A DNA stretch of 64,000 nt from Imperialibacter sp. EC-SDR9 (GTDB lineage: Bacteria > Bacteroidota > Bacteroidia > Cytophagales > Cyclobacteriaceae): positions 186,001 through 250,000 of the forward strand of contig NZ_LR701577.1 of the NCBI RefSeq assembly GCF_902498805.1, in the 5' to 3' direction. Shown one piece after another: positions 26,865-35,792 of this stretch. The notes beneath the pieces were generated by a model. It was not told the origin of the DNA. It did not search any database and worked only from the letters and a program-made list of their open reading frames with translations. The position numbers and the translations under genes are program-made. Each line of letters begins with the position of its first letter. Position 1 is the first letter of the stretch.

Positions 26865-27398
26865 CTAGCGTCTTTTGTAAGCCAGGCTCAGGTCAAAAAA
26901 GCCGAAGTGATTTCGGTACGACTTCACAAGGTTAGCTGAATAGGCGTTGTAAATCTCAGCAAACGAGGTCATCACCTTAGCCCTGATCACCGTGTTATCA
27001 TTCATGATCTGCAATAAGTTTACTTGCGGAATCACATAAAGCTCGGCGTTGTCGCTCACCACAACGGAGGTAAATATTCGGGTGGCATTTTCAATCACAG
27101 TATTGTCTCCGAAGGCATCGCCGGGATAGATCCGGGACAGCTCCTCGAATTTATCCTTCACATCGATGTTCAACGCTATCTCCCCACTCTTAATGATGTA
27201 AAGCGCATGACTGGGGTCACCTCTAAAAAAAACAGCTTCCTCATTTTTATATTGCCTAAGGTACAGGTAAGGCACAAACAAAGCCATCTCCTCATAGCTC
27301 AGCCTTTCGAACAGCCTCACTTTTTGCAAAAAGCCAAAAAGGTTGAGTTCCTCTGAATTATAAGACCTTCTGAATGGATTCAATATGCTCTTTAACAT
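26865..27398 (-). CDS. Cyclic nucleotide-binding domain protein
   Basis: A 177-residue protein made almost wholly of one cyclic nucleotide-binding beta-roll: FFRGDPSHALYIIKSGEIALN, then YPGDAFGDNTVI, then a C-terminal helix. There is no C-terminal helix-turn-helix, so it is not a Crp/Fnr transcription factor. The usual Arg of the phosphate-binding cassette (GE..L....RxA) is not obvious after GDAFGDNTVIENATRIFTS, so nucleotide binding is uncertain. Its start overlaps the end of tilS by 7 bases, so it is the second gene of a tilS operon. Confidence 0.8.
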   Translation of the reverse strand: MLKSILNPFRRSYNSEELNLFGFLQKVRLFERLSYEEMALFVPYLYLRQYKNEEAVFFRGDPSHALYIIKSGEIALNIDVKDKFEELSRIYPGDAFGDNTVIENATRIFTSVVVSDNAELYVIPQVNLLQIMNDNTVIRAKVMTSFAEIYNAYSANLVKSYRNHFGFFDLSLAYKRR

Positions 27399-28729
27399 AC
27401 ACTTAGTTTGTACACCCTGCTTGTGGAAGAAGTAATCTTACATCGGTCATCAATCCTTTTGCCAACCACCCAGACCACTTCGCCGCCCGACAACAGGACA
27501 TATACCCTGCTTTTCAAGTTTACTGGAATTTTGGCATCAATCATAAAATCGCTGATCTTTTTTTGGCCGCTCATGCCCAGTGGCACAAAGCTGTCTCCCT
27601 CCCTCCAGCGCCGAAGTTCCAGGGGAAACTGTAGGCAGTCAGCGTCTAACAAAGCTAGGTTCTGTGATTTGTCAATAGCTACAGGCATAGCCAACCTTTC
27701 ACAGCTAAGCTTTCCGAGTTGAAATATTATCTCCTTGTCATTTGCTTCAATAAGAATCGGTTCATCACCCTCATCCCCACCTGCCCTGCTTATAATAAGT
27801 CGGCCCCGGTCCAAATTGATTTGATGGGTATCAGTGAAAAAAAGTTTGCCGGAAGTGCCTTCTTCAATACTTGCTTGCAATTGTTTGAAAGGCTTGTAGG
27901 CCAGCGAGGTTTTAGCCTTCAGGTACTCATAGACGTAAAACGTGGAGTGCTCTCCAGCTCCCTTCAGTGTTACTTCCGTGTAACCTTCCTTTTCCACCAC
28001 ATGATGGGCTTGCCAGACTTCCAGTTCTCCCTTAACGGCTGCGTCAGTTGCCCAAAGCCTTGCCAGCGTGTCCTTCAGTGTAGCTCCGAGAGAAGGATTT
28101 AGTTCTTCCAACACCGGCACTACACGGTGTCGCAGCTTGTTTCGCTCGTAGTCATCTTTGGCATTCGAGGCATCCTCTCTCCAATTCAGGGCCAGCGCAC
28201 CGGCTATTTCTCTTATTTCTTCGCCCGTAAATGCCAGCATAGGCCTGACAAAGTGGTCTCTGGCCGGTGTGATGCCAGAAAGCCCCCGAAAGCCAGTCCC
28301 ATGTGTGAGGTTGAGCAAAATGGTTTCCAGCGCATCGTTCACGTGATGAGCCGTGGCAATTTTTGCATTGCCTTGTTGCTGACTTATGGTGGAAAAGTAG
28401 CCGTACCTGAGCTCTCTGGCCGCCATTTGAATCGACTGGCCATTTTCCTCTGCAAAAGCCTTAGTATCAAAAGAGGTCGAAAAAAATTGTACCTTCCATT
28501 CATTGGCCATTTGCTTCACAAAGGCCTCGTCGCCATCGGAAGCTTCTCCCCTCAACTTAAAATTGCAGTGCACAACACCGAAAGGTTGCCCAAGCTCCAC
28601 CATCAATCTGCCCATCACCACCGAATCGACTCCCCCACTAATCGCCAGGAAAATCTTCTCCTCAGCACTGAAAAGGTCGTACTTCCGGATAAAAATTCTT
28701 AATTCATGGAGTTTATTTTCGATATCCAT
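27392..28729 (-). CDS. tilS: tRNA(Ile) lysidine synthase TilS
   Basis: A 445-residue PP-loop ATPase. The signature S-G-G-V-D-S lies at residues 31-36, followed by the family segments HCNFKLRGEASDGDEAFV and ATAHHVNDALETILLNLTHGTGFRGLSG. The C-terminal part carries the tRNA-binding domains (LRRWREGDSFVPLGMSGQKKISDFMI). It attaches lysine to C34 of the CAU-anticodon tRNA(Ile), an essential step for reading AUA. It is the first gene of an operon with the cyclic nucleotide-binding protein, and it is divergent from the OstA-like gene. Confidence 0.95.
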   Translation of the reverse strand: MDIENKLHELRIFIRKYDLFSAEEKIFLAISGGVDSVVMGRLMVELGQPFGVVHCNFKLRGEASDGDEAFVKQMANEWKVQFFSTSFDTKAFAEENGQSIQMAARELRYGYFSTISQQQGNAKIATAHHVNDALETILLNLTHGTGFRGLSGITPARDHFVRPMLAFTGEEIREIAGALALNWREDASNAKDDYERNKLRHRVVPVLEELNPSLGATLKDTLARLWATDAAVKGELEVWQAHHVVEKEGYTEVTLKGAGEHSTFYVYEYLKAKTSLAYKPFKQLQASIEEGTSGKLFFTDTHQINLDRGRLIISRAGGDEGDEPILIEANDKEIIFQLGKLSCERLAMPVAIDKSQNLALLDADCLQFPLELRRWREGDSFVPLGMSGQKKISDFMIDAKIPVNLKSRVYVLLSGGEVVWVVGKRIDDRCKITSSTSRVYKLSVC

Positions 28730-28795
28730 ACCGCATTTGGTGGCCCTGCCGTTTAAGCAGCTAAAGGAACTTTACGCAAGTAAAGGTTCTTTCTC

Positions 28796-28803
28796 TATTT
28801 TTG
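28796..28803 (+). promoter_or_regulatory. Candidate -7 element for the ostA-bamD cluster
   Basis: TATTTTTG is an exact TAnnTTTG match 20 bases before the OstA-like start. TTTA at 28771-28774 is a weak -33 candidate about 21 bases upstream. Confidence 0.35.
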
Positions 28804-28822
28804 CCACGCACTAACAAAAACA

Positions 28823-30568
28823 ATGAGGCAATTCTCTTTTCAAATACTCATCATCTTTTTCTTCCTGCTGGGCATCTCGCTTCCCGCCCAGGCGCAGCGC
28901 AAGGAGAAGCTCAAATACAAGGCAGAGCATGGCATGGTGGTGAGAGACAAAGCTGGCTCATATGAAAGGTTGTGGGAAAATGTGACCTTCTCACAGAAGA
29001 ATACTATCATCTATTGCGACTCGGCGGTGATGCTGAAATCCACCAACTCCATGGAGGCTTTTGGTCACGTAAGAATTGTTGACAATGACACCGTGACTAT
29101 TACAGGCAACAAGCTTTTTTACGATGGTAATACCAGAAAAGCGCAGATGCGGGAAAATGTGGTGTATACCAGCGGCGAGAACAGGCTTTACACCGACTTT
29201 CTGGACTATGAACTAGACACCCGTGTGGCCAACTACTTTAACAATGGTAAGCTGGTAGATTTGAATAACACACTTTCAAGCCGCCGGGGCTATTTCTACG
29301 GTTTTGAAGACCGGGCCACTTTCTACGGCAAAGTCGAACTACTAAGCCCGGAATACACACTACATTCCGATACACTCAGGTACAACACCCTTACCAAAAT
29401 TGCCATCACCGACGGGCGTACGGAGATTATCACTTCCGACAGCACCATGCTTTATTCTAAAGGTGGAGAGTTCAAAACTATTCCCGAGCAGTCTTCATTC
29501 ATCAAAGGACAAATCGACACCAGAGACTATATTCTGGAGGGAGACGAGCTGTTTTTTGACGACATCAATAAATACTACACCGCTACTGGTCATGTGAAAA
29601 TGACAGCAAAAAACAATGATGTCATCATCACTGGCGAAAAGGGAGTTTACTGGAGAAACAAAGGTTTGTCGAAGGTGTTTGGCAATCCGGTCATGAAAAA
29701 AATGATGCAGGCGGATACCTTTTACCTGGCTGCCGACACCCTGATCTCCATAGAAGATAATGTAGACTCCCTGAAGAGAATCCTGGCCTACAACCATGTG
29801 CGAATGTTCAGGTCTAATCTACAGGGTAAAGCCGATTCTCTGGCCTATTTCATTGCCGATTCCAGTATCACCTACTATTTCGATCCGGTGCTGTGGAACT
29901 TCAAGAATCAGATAGAATCTGACACGATCAGTTTGTATCTAAAAAACAACGTGATCGACGAGATGTACATGCAGAAAGACGCATTCATCGTTTCGCAGGA
30001 TACACTCAAACAGTTTAATCAAGTCAAGGGACGAAACATGAGGGCTTACTTTGCTGATAATTCCATCAAGAGAGTGGACGTAAATGGCAACGGTGAGAGC
30101 ATTTACTATGTGTTAAGCGACGGCGACAGCCTGCTGATGGGCATGAACCGGATACTATGCAGCAATATCACCATGCGGTTCAAGGGAAATGACCTAAATA
30201 ATATTTCGTTCTACATGAAACCGGAGGCCACATTCTACCCGCCACACGAAATTACGCCCGAGCTCACAAAGCTGGATGGGTTTGCCTGGCGGGCCAGTGA
30301 ACGGCCTACTCTTCTACAGGTACTCAGCCCCGTTCCGCCGGAAGAAATCACAACCGACAGCCTGGGCAATGCCATCAAGAACCCTTCTCCTACAAAACCT
30401 GTCCGAAAAAGCGGTGTGAGCACAACTTCAAGTTCAGCGAAGGGTGCGGCAGGAGGTTCGCCAAACAACGCAAGCGGTACTCTACCATCTAAAACCGCCG
30501 TTCCGACAAAAAAACCCAACCCTAACGGCACATCTGGTGTCAAAAAGAAAGAAAACAGCCAACAATAG
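28823..30568 (+). CDS. OstA-like protein (LptA/LptD N-domain type)
   Basis: A 581-residue exported protein with a signal peptide (to PAQAQ). It is built from repeated LptA/OstA-type beta-jellyroll strands with recurring patterns (VVRDKAGSYERLWENVTF, YTDFLDYELDTRVANYF, TGHVKMTAKNNDVIITG). The last 70 residues are a disordered, Pro/Ser/Lys-rich tail. There is no C-terminal barrel, so it is not LptD. By family it should bind or bridge lipopolysaccharide in transit to the outer membrane. It heads the bamD-rpoZ-coaBC cluster, and bamD starts 39 bases after it. Confidence 0.85.
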   Translation: MRQFSFQILIIFFFLLGISLPAQAQRKEKLKYKAEHGMVVRDKAGSYERLWENVTFSQKNTIIYCDSAVMLKSTNSMEAFGHVRIVDNDTVTITGNKLFYDGNTRKAQMRENVVYTSGENRLYTDFLDYELDTRVANYFNNGKLVDLNNTLSSRRGYFYGFEDRATFYGKVELLSPEYTLHSDTLRYNTLTKIAITDGRTEIITSDSTMLYSKGGEFKTIPEQSSFIKGQIDTRDYILEGDELFFDDINKYYTATGHVKMTAKNNDVIITGEKGVYWRNKGLSKVFGNPVMKKMMQADTFYLAADTLISIEDNVDSLKRILAYNHVRMFRSNLQGKADSLAYFIADSSITYYFDPVLWNFKNQIESDTISLYLKNNVIDEMYMQKDAFIVSQDTLKQFNQVKGRNMRAYFADNSIKRVDVNGNGESIYYVLSDGDSLLMGMNRILCSNITMRFKGNDLNNISFYMKPEATFYPPHEITPELTKLDGFAWRASERPTLLQVLSPVPPEEITTDSLGNAIKNPSPTKPVRKSGVSTTSSSAKGAAGGSPNNASGTLPSKTAVPTKKPNPNGTSGVKKKENSQQ

Positions 30569-30569
30569 A

Positions 30570-30600
30570 TTGGTAATTAGCTGACCATCACTTAATTTTG
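30570..30600 (+). promoter_or_regulatory. Candidate internal promoter before bamD
   Basis: TTG at 30570-30572, 20 bases, then TAATTTTG at 30593-30600 (exact TAnnTTTG). The bamD ATG follows at 30608, so a transcript from here would have an extremely short leader. It may be spurious. Confidence 0.3.
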
Positions 30601-30607
30601 CGAGCTT

Positions 30608-31429
30608 ATGTTCAAAACCCGGCTTTTAGTAACGCTTTTATACCTTTCGATAGGTTTCATCACAGTTTCTTGCAGCGAATTTCGAAAAATCCAGAAGAGC
30701 ACTGACTGGAAAAGGAAGTATGATGCGGCAATGAAATATTATGAGGAGGAAGAGTACTACAAAGCCAACGTGCTTTTTGAAGATATCATCCCTATCATTA
30801 AAGGAACCAAAGAAGCTGAGCTGGCGGAGTACTACTATGCTTATTCTTACTATTATCAGAAGCAATACATATTAAGCTCCCACTACTTCAAAACATTTGC
30901 CACTACCTACGCCAGAAGTGAGCATGCCATGGAAGCGCAATATATGAATGCCTATTCGCTGTATCTTGAGTCGCCGGTAACTGACCTCGACCAAAGCAGC
31001 ACCTATGAGGCCATTGCATCCATGCAAACCTTTATAAATAAGTACCCGTACAGCGAATACAAAGATAAATCGCAGCAGATCATAGATGACCTTCAGCTTA
31101 AATTAGAGAAGAAAGCTTTTGACAATGCCCGCCTGTACTACCAGCTCAGGAGGTACAAATCGGCGGTTGTGGCATTCAATAACTTTGAAGTAGATTTTCC
31201 AGATTCTGAGTTTAATGAAGAGGGATCATTCCTTCGTATTAAATGTCAGTTCGAGTATGCTCAGCAAAGCATCCCGAGCAAGCAGGAGGAACGATACAGA
31301 GAAGCAATTGTTTATTACCAGAAGTTTATAGACAAATTTCCAGAAGGTAAATTTGTACGGCAGGCCCAGGATATGTACACGATCAGCCTCGAGCAGGTAC
31401 GTGAATTAGCAAGTATTTCAAGTAACTAA
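30608..31429 (+). CDS. bamD: Outer-membrane assembly lipoprotein BamD
   Basis: A 273-residue lipoprotein with the lipidated Cys at 22 (ITVSCSEF). It is a chain of TPR-like helical pairs (KYDAAMKYYEEEEYYKANVLFEDI, YYYAYSYYYQKQYILSSHYFKTF, ARLYYQLRRYKSAVVAFNNFEVDFPDSEFNEE), the typical five-repeat BamD fold. It would be part of the BAM complex that inserts outer-membrane barrels. It is followed after 3 bases by the rpoZ-like gene. The order bamD, rpoZ, coaBC, porD-like, recN is conserved in Bacteroidota as I know them. Confidence 0.93.
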   Translation: MFKTRLLVTLLYLSIGFITVSCSEFRKIQKSTDWKRKYDAAMKYYEEEEYYKANVLFEDIIPIIKGTKEAELAEYYYAYSYYYQKQYILSSHYFKTFATTYARSEHAMEAQYMNAYSLYLESPVTDLDQSSTYEAIASMQTFINKYPYSEYKDKSQQIIDDLQLKLEKKAFDNARLYYQLRRYKSAVVAFNNFEVDFPDSEFNEEGSFLRIKCQFEYAQQSIPSKQEERYREAIVYYQKFIDKFPEGKFVRQAQDMYTISLEQVRELASISSN

Positions 31430-31432
31430 GAT

Positions 31433-31762
31433 ATGGCAGTTAACAAAACAAATTCGCAGGCATCTATTATCACCCGTGATAATGCGCAACTAGCTAAACC
31501 CACAGGCAACATTTATGAGTCTGTAGTAATAGTTGGTAAGAGAGCCAGACAGCTTTCTGCAGAAATGAAAGAGGAGCTTAGCAATAAGCTGGCTGAATTC
31601 GCTTCTACCGTAGACAACCTGGAGGAAATTTTCGAGAACAGAGAGCAGATCGAAATCTCTAAGTTCTATGAGAAGATGCCTAAGCCTACCATCGTGGCAA
31701 CAGATGAGTTTCTGGAAGGAAAGCTTTATTTCAGAAGAAACGAAGAAGAGGAAACAGCTTAA
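31433..31762 (+). CDS. rpoZ: RNA polymerase omega subunit, Rpb6 type
   Basis: A 109-residue protein of the RNA polymerase Rpb6/omega family as found in Bacteroidota: TGNIYESVVIVGKRARQL is the conserved core that contacts the beta' subunit, with a longer C-terminal part than the Escherichia coli omega. It stabilises the polymerase. It lies 3 bases after bamD, so the two are one transcript. Confidence 0.92.
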   Translation: MAVNKTNSQASIITRDNAQLAKPTGNIYESVVIVGKRARQLSAEMKEELSNKLAEFASTVDNLEEIFENREQIEISKFYEKMPKPTIVATDEFLEGKLYFRRNEEEETA

Positions 31763-31886
31763 TTAGCTTTTCCTTCAACCAAATTCATTTCGAATAGCCT
31801 GAAAAGCGTTAATTTGAAAGTGAGGCGGCTGAAAGTGACCTTTGGTTATGAATTTGGCCGCTTCATAGTTTTTCAATTACATTAAC

Positions 31887-33083
31887 ATGCTTCAAGGTAA
31901 AAAAATCCTTCTGGGTGTTTGTGGCAGCATTGCCGCTTATAAATCGGCTCTTCTTACCCGTTTACTCGTTAAACAAGGCGCAGAGGTGCAAGTACTTCTC
32001 ACTGCCGACGCCAAAAACTTCATCACCCCGCTTACGCTTTCCACACTTTCTAAGAAAGCAGTTTATTCCGACTTCTTTCACGCTACCGACGGTACCTGGA
32101 ACAACCATGTGGAGCTAGGTCTTTGGGCTGATGCCATGGTAGTAGCACCGGCAAGTGCCAACACCCTGGCGAAAATGGCCAATGGCATTTGCGATAACCT
32201 GCTGCTGGCCACCTACCTTTCTGCCCGCTGTCCCGTGTTCTTTGCCCCTGCCATGGATCTCGACATGTACAAGCATCCATCTACCACCGCCAATATCAAC
32301 TCGCTTCTGTCCTACGGTAATAAGCTCATCGATGCTGAAGATGGCGAGCTCGCCAGTGGCCTGAGAGGTGTGGGTCGCATGGCTGAACCAGAGCATATTG
32401 TGCAGCATCTGGAGGAGTACTTCAGCAAAACACAGCGCCTGGCCGGGAAAAAAGTCCTCATCACGGCTGGCCCAACACACGAAGCAATCGATCCGGTTCG
32501 TTTTATAGGCAATCATTCCACGGGCAAAATGGGCTTTGCGTTGGCAGAGCAGTTTGCCAGCCAGGGGGCGACAGTGGAAGTGGTGAGTGGCCCCTCTACC
32601 CTTTCTTCCACTCATGCGGCTATCAATGTCACGAAGGTTCGTTCGGCTGAAGAAATGCTGACAGCTTGCGAGGTGCTGTTTAACGATGTTGATATCGCCG
32701 TTTTTGCTGCCGCTGTAGCCGACTACCGCCCCGACACACCCGCACAGGAAAAGATTAAGAAGAGCGATGACACGCTCACTTTGCACCTGGTGAAGAACCC
32801 GGACATTGCAGCTACGCTCGGTAAAAAGAAGAAAAAGCAATTTACTGTCGGCTTTGCGTTGGAGACGACCAACGAAATAGCTTATGCGAAGGAAAAGCTG
32901 CACAAGAAAAACTTCAATCTCATCGTTCTTAATTCGTTGAAAGACCAGGGAGCGGGATTTGCCCACGATACAAATAAGATTACTATCTTAGACCATGATG
33001 GAAGCAGCACATTTGACCTTAAATCGAAACAGGAAGTGGCCAATGACATTGTTGACGTGGTTTGTAAGAAAATGGGCTTATAG
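31887..33083 (+). CDS. coaBC: Bifunctional CoaBC (phosphopantothenate-cysteine ligase and decarboxylase)
   Basis: A 398-residue fusion. The N-terminal decarboxylase (CoaC, about 1-185) has the flavoprotein start GVCGSIAAYKSALL and the PAM-D (in place of PAMN) motif, APAMDLDMYKHP. The C-terminal ligase (CoaB, about 190-398) begins VLITAGPTHEAIDPVRFIGNHSTGKMG and has AAVADYRP and the K-K-x-D pattern. It makes 4'-phosphopantetheine from phosphopantothenate and cysteine for coenzyme A. The porD-like gene begins inside its 3' end, which indicates coupled translation. Confidence 0.95.
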   Translation: MLQGKKILLGVCGSIAAYKSALLTRLLVKQGAEVQVLLTADAKNFITPLTLSTLSKKAVYSDFFHATDGTWNNHVELGLWADAMVVAPASANTLAKMANGICDNLLLATYLSARCPVFFAPAMDLDMYKHPSTTANINSLLSYGNKLIDAEDGELASGLRGVGRMAEPEHIVQHLEEYFSKTQRLAGKKVLITAGPTHEAIDPVRFIGNHSTGKMGFALAEQFASQGATVEVVSGPSTLSSTHAAINVTKVRSAEEMLTACEVLFNDVDIAVFAAAVADYRPDTPAQEKIKKSDDTLTLHLVKNPDIAATLGKKKKKQFTVGFALETTNEIAYAKEKLHKKNFNLIVLNSLKDQGAGFAHDTNKITILDHDGSSTFDLKSKQEVANDIVDVVCKKMGL

Positions 33084-33969
33084 CCTGGCAATAGCATGCG
33101 TTTTGTGTGCGACAGTGAGTGCCAACGCCCAGGAACTCAATTGCAAAGTGACAGTGAACGCACAGCAGGTGCAAACCACCGAACGCCGGATCTTTTCTGA
33201 CATGGAGCAGGCATTTACCCAGTTCTTCAACAGCCGCAAATGGACGAACGACGTTTACAAGCAAGAAGAGCGGATCAACTGCAACATCATCATTAACATG
33301 GAGGAAATGCCCTCCGTTGGCAACTTCAAGGCAGCTGTGCAAGTGCTGTCTGCCAGGCCCGTGTATAATTCGGGATACGAATCGCTTGTTTTCAACTTTG
33401 CTGACCGGGACTGGCAGTTTGACTACACGGAGTCTCAGCCACTACAATTCAACGAGAACGCCTTCACCAGCAATATCACGTCGATGCTGGCCTACTATGC
33501 GTACATCATCCTGGGCATGGACTACGACACCTACTCTAAGATGGGGGGCACACCCTATTTCGAGAAGGCCTTTCTCGTTGTTAACAACGCCCAGCAGTCG
33601 GGCGCTGTGGGTTGGGATCAGTTTGGGAACAACCGAAACCGCTACTGGCTTACAGAAAACCTGATGAACGCTGCCATGATTCCCCTTCGTGAAGCATCCT
33701 ACGACTACCACCTGAAAGGTCTCGACCTCTTTCAGGAAAAGCCAAACGAGTCCCGGGTGGCGATGCTCGAGACCCTAAAAAAAATCCAACAAGTAAAAGC
33801 CGTAAGGCCAAATAGTATTTACCCCATCGCTTTCATGGATGCCAAACTGGATGAACTGGTAAATATATACTCACAAGGAGATAGATCGGTTCGGCAACAG
33901 GCTTATGACATCCTGACCAAACTAGACCCGGGAGAAAACGATAAGCTTCAGGCAATCCTCAAGAATTGA
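33043..33969 (+). CDS. porD: DUF4835 protein, PorD-like (type IX secretion)
   Basis: About 308 residues from ATG 33043, which gives a classic signal peptide (WFVRKWAYSLAIACVLCAT to NAQ). The start lies 41 bases inside the end of coaBC, in another frame. The protein belongs to DUF4835, long annotated as PorD of the type IX secretion system: it begins ELNCKVTVNAQQVQ and has IFSDMEQAFTQFFNSRKW and YYAYIILGMDYDTYSK. The exact role in secretion is not settled. Its position between coaBC and recN is the conserved one in the phylum. Confidence 0.85.
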   Translation: MTLLTWFVRKWAYSLAIACVLCATVSANAQELNCKVTVNAQQVQTTERRIFSDMEQAFTQFFNSRKWTNDVYKQEERINCNIIINMEEMPSVGNFKAAVQVLSARPVYNSGYESLVFNFADRDWQFDYTESQPLQFNENAFTSNITSMLAYYAYIILGMDYDTYSKMGGTPYFEKAFLVVNNAQQSGAVGWDQFGNNRNRYWLTENLMNAAMIPLREASYDYHLKGLDLFQEKPNESRVAMLETLKKIQQVKAVRPNSIYPIAFMDAKLDELVNIYSQGDRSVRQQAYDILTKLDPGENDKLQAILKN

Positions 33970-33977
33970 GCGTTGGA

Positions 33978-34009
33978 AGTGAGGGATTCTTTTTAAAGAA
34001 TTCTCCACT
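33978..34009 (+). terminator. Imperfect hairpin after the porD-like gene
   Basis: Arms 33978-33992 and 33995-34009 pair over 15 positions with three mismatches, followed by no long T run. It could attenuate transcription between porD and recN. Confidence 0.3.
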
Positions 34010-34038
34010 CAACTCGGCTTTCAAAACATTTAAACTTA

Positions 34039-34046
34039 TATTTTTG
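34039..34046 (+). promoter_or_regulatory. Candidate -7 element of recN
   Basis: TATTTTTG is an exact TAnnTTTG match, 41 bases before the recN ATG. No convincing -33 TTG is seen. Confidence 0.3.
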
Positions 34047-34086
34047 GCTTCCTTAACGCAAAGACAATAGGGAGTAACCGGCAACC

Positions 34087-35742
34087 ATGCTAAAACACTT
34101 GCTCATTAAAAACTATGCACTCATTGAACACCTGGAGATGACGCCATCGCCCAGGCTGAACATGATTACAGGTGAAACTGGAGCAGGTAAATCCATTATG
34201 CTGGGAGCCGTTGGCCTGCTGCTTGGCAACAGGGCCGACACCAAGTCGCTCTACAACGAAAATGAAAAGTGTGTAGTGGAAGGCTCTTTTGATGTTTCTG
34301 CCTACAGATTGGCCCCGCTTTTTGAGGAAAATGAACTTGACCACGAGGCAGTAACGCTGATCCGAAGGGAAATCAGCCCTTCCGGCAAATCGAGGGCCTT
34401 TGTGAACGACACACCCGTAACGCTGGATGTGCTCAAGTCGCTGGGAGATCATTTAATGGATATCCATTCACAGCACGACACATTGCTGCTGGCTTCTAAT
34501 AAGTTTCAGCTGGGTGTGATCGATGCCTATGCTGGCAGTCAGTCGTTGATAGATGGCTATACCGACTTTTTCAAAAACTTCAGAAAGAAAAAGAAAGCTT
34601 ACGAGCAATTGGTGACCGAAAGTGCTGAGCTGCAAAAGGAGGCGGAATACAACCTGTTTCTGTACACCGAGCTTGAAAAAGCAGCACTGAAAGCAGACGA
34701 GCAGCAACAATTGGAAGATGAGCTCGCTACGCTGGAACATGCCGAAGAAATCAAGCTGAGGCTCAACGAAAGCCTGCAGTTGCTTAGCGAGGCAGAATTC
34801 TCTATTGAAAGCCAACTGGCCCAGGTAACGCATGCCCTCTCTGCTGCTGGTAAATTTTCAGGTAAAATCAATGCCCTCAGAGAGCGGCTGGAAAGCGCTG
34901 TGATTGAGTTACAGGACATTGGCGAGGAAATAAAAAAAGAAGACGATCAGATTGAATACGATCCGGAGAAAATCCAATTGACAAAGGAAAGAGTGGACCT
35001 GATTAACCAGCTGCAGCAGAAGCACAGGGTGGCCTCTATAGAAGAGCTGCTTGTTATTCAGCAAAACCTTGAAGCAAAGGTGAGACTTGTCCAGAACATG
35101 GATGATACACTAACCGATGCCAAAAACGAGCTCGATGAAGCGGAAAAGGAATTGACATTGGCTGCCACTAAATTGAGTGAGCATAGAAAAACTGCTTTCG
35201 CCAGCTTCTCAAAATCAGTAGTGGAGATAGTCAGAGAGTTGGGCATGCCTTTAGGATCCTTTGACGTAAGCCACAAGCTAGTCCCGCCAACTGAATCCGG
35301 TGTTGATGAAATCGGTTTCCTTTTCAGTGCCAACAAGGGCATTACGCCAAGAGAACTCAAGGACGTAGCCTCGGGTGGTGAATTTTCAAGACTCATGTTT
35401 GCTATCAAGTATATCCTCACCGACAAAACCGCTTTGCCTACCATCATCTTCGACGAGATTGACACGGGTATCTCCGGTGAAATCGCCAACAAGATGGTGG
35501 GAATGATGAAAACTATGGCCATGAAGCACCAGGTAATTTCTATTAGTCACCTGCCCCAGTTTGCGGCAAAAGGTGATGCTCATTATTTTGTTTACAAAGA
35601 CAATAGCAGCGACAAAACGGTGAGTAAGATAAAACTACTCGCAGAGGAAGAGAGGGTCAATGAAATTGCCAAGATGATTGCCGGTGCCTCCCCTACCGCA
35701 TCTGCACTACAGAATGCACGGGAGTTGCTACAACAGGATTGA
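34087..35742 (+). CDS. recN: DNA repair ATPase RecN
   Basis: A 551-residue SMC-like protein. The Walker A motif is G-E-T-G-A-G-K-S at 29-36. Long coiled-coil segments (about 150-360) lie between the head halves. The signature is in KDVASGGEFSRLMFAIKY, and Walker B in PTIIFDEIDTGISG, near the end. It acts early in double-strand break repair by holding DNA ends. It has its own promoter candidate, and it lies 117 bases after the porD-like gene. Confidence 0.96.
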   Translation: MLKHLLIKNYALIEHLEMTPSPRLNMITGETGAGKSIMLGAVGLLLGNRADTKSLYNENEKCVVEGSFDVSAYRLAPLFEENELDHEAVTLIRREISPSGKSRAFVNDTPVTLDVLKSLGDHLMDIHSQHDTLLLASNKFQLGVIDAYAGSQSLIDGYTDFFKNFRKKKKAYEQLVTESAELQKEAEYNLFLYTELEKAALKADEQQQLEDELATLEHAEEIKLRLNESLQLLSEAEFSIESQLAQVTHALSAAGKFSGKINALRERLESAVIELQDIGEEIKKEDDQIEYDPEKIQLTKERVDLINQLQQKHRVASIEELLVIQQNLEAKVRLVQNMDDTLTDAKNELDEAEKELTLAATKLSEHRKTAFASFSKSVVEIVRELGMPLGSFDVSHKLVPPTESGVDEIGFLFSANKGITPRELKDVASGGEFSRLMFAIKYILTDKTALPTIIFDEIDTGISGEIANKMVGMMKTMAMKHQVISISHLPQFAAKGDAHYFVYKDNSSDKTVSKIKLLAEEERVNEIAKMIAGASPTASALQNARELLQQD

Positions 35743-35754
35743 CTTAAATTTTTC

Positions 35755-35762
35755 TATTTTTG
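35755..35762 (+). promoter_or_regulatory. Candidate -7 element of fabI
   Basis: TATTTTTG is an exact TAnnTTTG match 30 bases before the fabI ATG. The nearest upstream TTG is only 13 bases away, too close for the usual -33 spacing. Confidence 0.3.
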
Positions 35763-35792
35763 CCCATATTACATTCGCTTAAAACAAGAACT

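Noticed and set aside
26865-27398. Crp/Fnr transcription factor identity for the cyclic nucleotide-binding protein
   Set aside because: There is no C-terminal helix-turn-helix. The protein ends shortly after the beta-roll.
32115-32966. Antisense open frame of about 283 codons inside coaBC
   Set aside because: It shadows a gene whose motifs are all conserved on the plus strand; its own translation shows no family features.
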